Shown here piece by piece: positions 61,246-64,000 of a stretch of DNA of 64,000 bases. Under the pieces are notes generated by a model that saw only the letters and a list, made by a program, of their open reading frames with translations, was not told the DNA's origin and ran no database searches. How positions within the stretch are numbered: the stretch's first letter is position 1; every line of letters starts with the position of its first letter. Origin of the DNA: CAVYXF01 sp963772335 (lineage in GTDB: Bacteria; Pseudomonadota; Alphaproteobacteria; Rhizobiales; Rhodomicrobiaceae); assembly GCA_963772335.1 (NCBI GenBank), contig CAVYXF010000001.1, positions 124,001 to 188,000 of the forward strand, in the 5' to 3' direction. The position numbers were made by a program, and so were the translations under genes.

Positions 61246-62544
61246 TCATTCCTCGTCGTCGCGCTTGCTGCTGCTGGCCCAGGCCTTGCGCGCCTTGTGG
61301 AGCGTCCACCACACCCCGGCGATCACGAATGGCACCGCCAGCCCCGCAAGCATCTCTGACGTGAGCGCATGCGGGAGCACCCCGCTTTCCTTCAGCCCCT
61401 TGGCGACATAGCCGGTGAGGCCAACGATGTAATAGCTGACCGCAGCGATCGACAGGCCCTCGACCGTCTGCTGCAGGCGAAGCTGCATGCGGCTGCGCCG
61501 GTTCATCGAGGCGAGCAGAAGGCGGTTCTGGTCCTCCAGTTCGGACTGGATGCGGGTGCGCAGGAGATCGACGGCATGGGCCAGCCGTTCCGCCAGCGTC
61601 TGCTGGCGACGGTCGACCGCCTCGCAAGTCGCGATCGCCGGGCCGAACCGCCGGCGCAGGAAACGCGAGAAACTGACATAGCCGCCGGCTTCCGCCTCGC
61701 GGATGACCTCGATACGGCCGCGGACCAGCTCGGCATAGGCACGCGTCGCGCCGAACCGATAGGAGGTCGAGGCGATCTGCGCCTCAAGCTCGGCCGAGAT
61801 CCCGGTGAGTTGCTGCAGCAGATTGCGGTTGTGGGCGGTGCTTGCGGCGCCGGTCATGGCATGGGAGAGACGCAGCAACTCCTCCTCCAAGCGGCGGACG
61901 GTCGGCTCGGCGCGCCGGGCGACGGGCAGGCCGAGCAAAGCAAGCGTCCGGTAGGTCTCCAGCTCCAGCACCCTCTGTACGAGCCGGCCGGCGCGTGTCG
62001 GGGTCAGGCCGAGGTCCTCGATCAGAAAGCGGACCGTGCCGGTTGCATCGGTCTTGAAATCCGAGGCGACGCGGGCGCCACCTTCGGCGGCGTTGACCAC
62101 GGCGAGGCTGGTGCGATCGAACGGGCGTTCGATCGCCTCCGGGCTGTCGAGGCGAGGAATGAGGGCCATCACCACCCGCACCAAGAGGCGGCCGGGGCGC
62201 GGGCAGCTGATGAAGGCGTCGGGGAGTGCCGGTCCGCCTTCGAGGCTCGCTGGCATCGGCTCAGGCGTGCTCCAGCTGTAGCTGGCAAATTCGGAATGCA
62301 GCTCCCAGCGCAGCCTCCAAGGGCCGGCATCGATGCAGCAAAACCGGGCATCGGCTGGCGGCGGGGGAGCGCCGAGTCGGCGGCACAAATCGCTGAACGC
62401 TGCGTGCTCGGCAGCCGCACCGAGCGGGTCGTTCACGAAGGCGAAATGCCGAAAGCTTTGCGGCGTCGAGAATTGCTGAAACGGCCGGAGATGAAGCTCG
62501 GCGACGACGGCAGCGCGGTCTTCATGTTCGGGGAAATCGGGCAT
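61246..62544 (-). CDS. DUF3422-family protein
   Basis: The 432-residue protein matches the DUF3422 pattern. It starts with an N-terminal segment typical of the family (ELHLRPFQQFSTPQSFRHFA), has a mixed region with ASYSWSTPEPMPASLE and DFKTDATGTVRFLIEDLGLT, and a central helical coiled-coil part (ELEAQIASTSYRFGATRAYA). Two C-terminal membrane spans follow near residues 365-385 and 400-420, then a basic tail. Family function is unknown; inner-membrane location is likely. The palindrome of the MarR-GNAT gene lies just downstream. Confidence 0.85.
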   Translation of the reverse strand: MPDFPEHEDRAAVVAELHLRPFQQFSTPQSFRHFAFVNDPLGAAAEHAAFSDLCRRLGAPPPPADARFCCIDAGPWRLRWELHSEFASYSWSTPEPMPASLEGGPALPDAFISCPRPGRLLVRVVMALIPRLDSPEAIERPFDRTSLAVVNAAEGGARVASDFKTDATGTVRFLIEDLGLTPTRAGRLVQRVLELETYRTLALLGLPVARRAEPTVRRLEEELLRLSHAMTGAASTAHNRNLLQQLTGISAELEAQIASTSYRFGATRAYAELVRGRIEVIREAEAGGYVSFSRFLRRRFGPAIATCEAVDRRQQTLAERLAHAVDLLRTRIQSELEDQNRLLLASMNRRSRMQLRLQQTVEGLSIAAVSYYIVGLTGYVAKGLKESGVLPHALTSEMLAGLAVPFVIAGVWWTLHKARKAWASSSKRDDEE

Positions 62545-62750
62545 GGAGACTTCCGGGGTGTGGCACAGCGCGGGGACGGCGGCCGAGGACCGGATGAAAT
62601 TAGCCCAATATTGCCGGCTTGGCGATCCGCGTCAGCCGGATTGCACTATTGCGGAGCGGCTCAGATGGAAACACCGTCGCCGGTGCAGCTGAAATCCCCG
62701 TGAAAATCGGGATCAATAGCAGCAGCGCTATCGCGGCTGCATCAGCAATC

Positions 62751-63162
62751 TCAAGAGCCGAGATCGTAAAGGCGTTTCACCAGCGCGTTGGCCACTTCGA
62801 GCGTCTTTACGCTCGCCTGGAATGCCGCGCTCGAACTCGGTTTCCTCGACGGTCTCCTGGACCAGATCGACATTCGGCTCGGCAACAAAACCGTTCTCGT
62901 CGGCATAATTCGCAGTCGGGTCATAGACGGCGAGGTAGGCCGGCGTCGTGCTGCGAAGGGTCGCGGTCGTCCCCGCCGGACCGCCGGCACCTGCGGTGCT
63001 TGATTGCTCGATGCGAATGGGCTGGTAGGGCTGCTTCACGCCTTGTGCCGTGTTGGTCGGAAGAGCGCCGCGCGAATCCTTGTTCGCGACGTTGCTGGCC
63101 ACGGATTCAAGACGGCGCGTGGCAGCGTTGAGCCCGGAAAGGGCGGTGGAAAAAACGTTCAT
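62751..63162 (-). pseudogene. FlgC/FlgG-like flagellar rod family protein, one frameshift
   Basis: It begins MNVFSTALSGLNAATRRLES with VASNVANKDS, the N-terminal flagellar rod motif (ALSGL...SNVAN). It runs to VQETVEETEFER, then shifts. The expected C-terminal rod motif AFQASVKTLEVANALVKRLYDLGS lies one frame over and stops at 62751. Removing one G from CGCGGC near 62837 restores about 136 residues, a normal size for the FlgC group. No other flagellar gene is linked, so it may be a solitary FlgC-like protein of other role. Confidence 0.8.
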
Positions 63163-63240
63163 GAACTCGCCTGTTTACGCAACTTTGCGGTGAGTTTATG
63201 GGCGAGTTCTTGGCATTTTCCTAACGAGGAAAGCGCAAAT

Positions 63241-64000
63241 TTAACGGTTCGCCGTGACGGGTTTGTCCTCGAACAGCTCGTTCTCGACTTGCGCGATCGC
63301 GCCTTCGAACGGACGGAACTCGAACTGCACGACGTGCTTGCCCTTGCGCACCTGCACGGCGCGGAATAGCAGATTGGCGCGGAGAATGTCTGCTGGCCGC
63401 CCATCGACCGAGGCGTACCACCAGGGATGCCAAACGTCGTTCAGCAGCACAAAACCGGGGGTCGTTGCGTCCACCTCGATCTCGATGAGCGTATTCTGGT
63501 ATTTGCGGATGCGCACCGTGGAGGTCGCAGCGCGCTGGAGATCCCCCTCTGTCGGCCGCGCCAGATCCGGCTCCTGCTCCAGAAGCACCTCGCGCTTGGG
63601 ATCGAAGTCGGGCCATTCGCCCGTCTTTCTGAGGGCTTCAAAATCAGCATCGCGCCAGCCCCCAACGAACAGCGCGCGCGGCAGAGCGTTTGGATTTTCA
63701 TAGATATAGGCATCGGCCGTGCGCGCGATCAGGCCGAGATCGCCCGGCTGGATGCGCTTGTCGATCTGCTGGATCGGAATCGAGGAGGCGATATAGCGCA
63801 GGCCAAGCAGATCGGCCATCACCGAGCGGTAGGACGGAAACAGCTTCGTGAACAGGCGCTGGCGCGGCTCTGCCACCGTGTCTTCGCCGCCGAGCGTCTC
63901 GTCCATGTCAGCCAGGCGCAACGGGTTGTAGCCGAACACGTGGTCGAAATTATGAACGAGGCTGGCATTGGGCCACTCAAAGCCAAGCCCAACCATCTCC
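63241..64000 (-). CDS. Large membrane protein gene, C-terminal part (YfhO-like)
   Basis: The frame is open to the right edge, so only the C-terminal 250 or so residues are present. They are soluble, with no membrane span: NASLVHNFDHVFGYNPLRLADMD near the left and VLLNDVWHPWWYASVDGRPA toward the end. The YNPL-containing region and the WHPWWYASVDG segment recall YfhO-type membrane glycosyltransferase relatives, whose C-terminal globular part follows many spans. This assignment rests on general resemblance only. Confidence 0.6.
   Translation of the reverse strand, partial: EMVGLGFEWPNASLVHNFDHVFGYNPLRLADMDETLGGEDTVAEPRQRLFTKLFPSYRSVMADLLGLRYIASSIPIQQIDKRIQPGDLGLIARTADAYIYENPNALPRALFVGGWRDADFEALRKTGEWPDFDPKREVLLEQEPDLARPTEGDLQRAATSTVRIRKYQNTLIEIEVDATTPGFVLLNDVWHPWWYASVDGRPADILRANLLFRAVQVRKGKHVVQFEFRPFEGAIAQVENELFEDKPVTANR

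Noticed and set aside
1..64000. CRISPR arrays, prophage genes, rRNA operons
   Set aside because: No regularly spaced direct repeats, phage structural genes or rRNA sequences were seen.

Overview
The window is GC-rich chromosomal DNA of an alphaproteobacterium, most likely a member of the Hyphomicrobiales (Rhizobiales). Pointers are the proS-lolC-lolD gene order, a short ProS, an HWE-family sensor kinase, DUF3422 and DUF2161 proteins, a Ku-LigD repair pair, FixK/FNR-type boxes and an EcfG-like promoter. No phage, plasmid backbone, rRNA operon or CRISPR array is visible. The one RNA gene found is a tRNA-Asn at 1884-1959, next to a truncated IS630 transposase.

Layout. 0-8 kb: the end of a UDP-glucuronate decarboxylase gene, the IS630 remnant and tRNA-Asn, then a GntR regulator with a three-domain FAD/Fe-S oxidoreductase, divergent from a serine-glyoxylate-type aminotransferase. 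8-11 kb: lolD, lolC/E and proS. 11-16 kb: a decayed small gene, a striking 79-bp nested palindrome, an XRE regulator, and a two-gene polysaccharide operon (HlyD-type protein plus GT2 synthase) resembling bgsBA of mixed-linkage beta-glucan synthesis. 16-20 kb: a 600-bp dispersed repeat, then mmsB-mmsA of valine catabolism. 20-25 kb: hemN behind an FNR/FixK box, and a carbohydrate ABC importer without an ATPase gene. 25-32 kb: a PLP decarboxylase, a D-2-hydroxyacid dehydrogenase and a FadR-type regulator, divergent from a complete DctPQM TRAP transporter. 32-38 kb: a probable low-oxygen group (quinone reductase, Hsp20, PEP synthase, a phosphotransferase/P-loop fusion kinase) with FixK/FNR-like boxes. 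38-45 kb: a nuclease-like DUF2161 protein, an RraA-like aldolase, an SDR, copper proteins and a large HWE kinase. 45-50 kb: Ku and LigD, with LigD running into repeat DNA. 50-53 kb: an AT-richer accessory patch with a Tat-type cupin, an HVO_A0114-like DNA-binding protein and a DarTG toxin-antitoxin pair. 53-64 kb: tex, a YihY-family protein, a DUF3617 protein, a protease remnant, a cupin, a LysR, a MarR-GNAT fusion, DUF3422, a FlgC-like protein and the end of a large membrane-protein gene.

An important caveat: at least seven loci have broken reading frames. At all thirteen break points I examined, removing a single base restores the expected protein. This one-directional pattern looks more like uncorrected insertion errors in the assembly than true gene decay. 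These loci are entered as pseudogene type but may be intact in the organism.

The most interesting candidates are the hypoxia-type regulatory sites around 33-37 kb, the bgsBA-like operon, the 79-bp palindrome before the XRE gene, the mosaic 600-bp repeat that supplies the LigD tail, and the DarTG patch.
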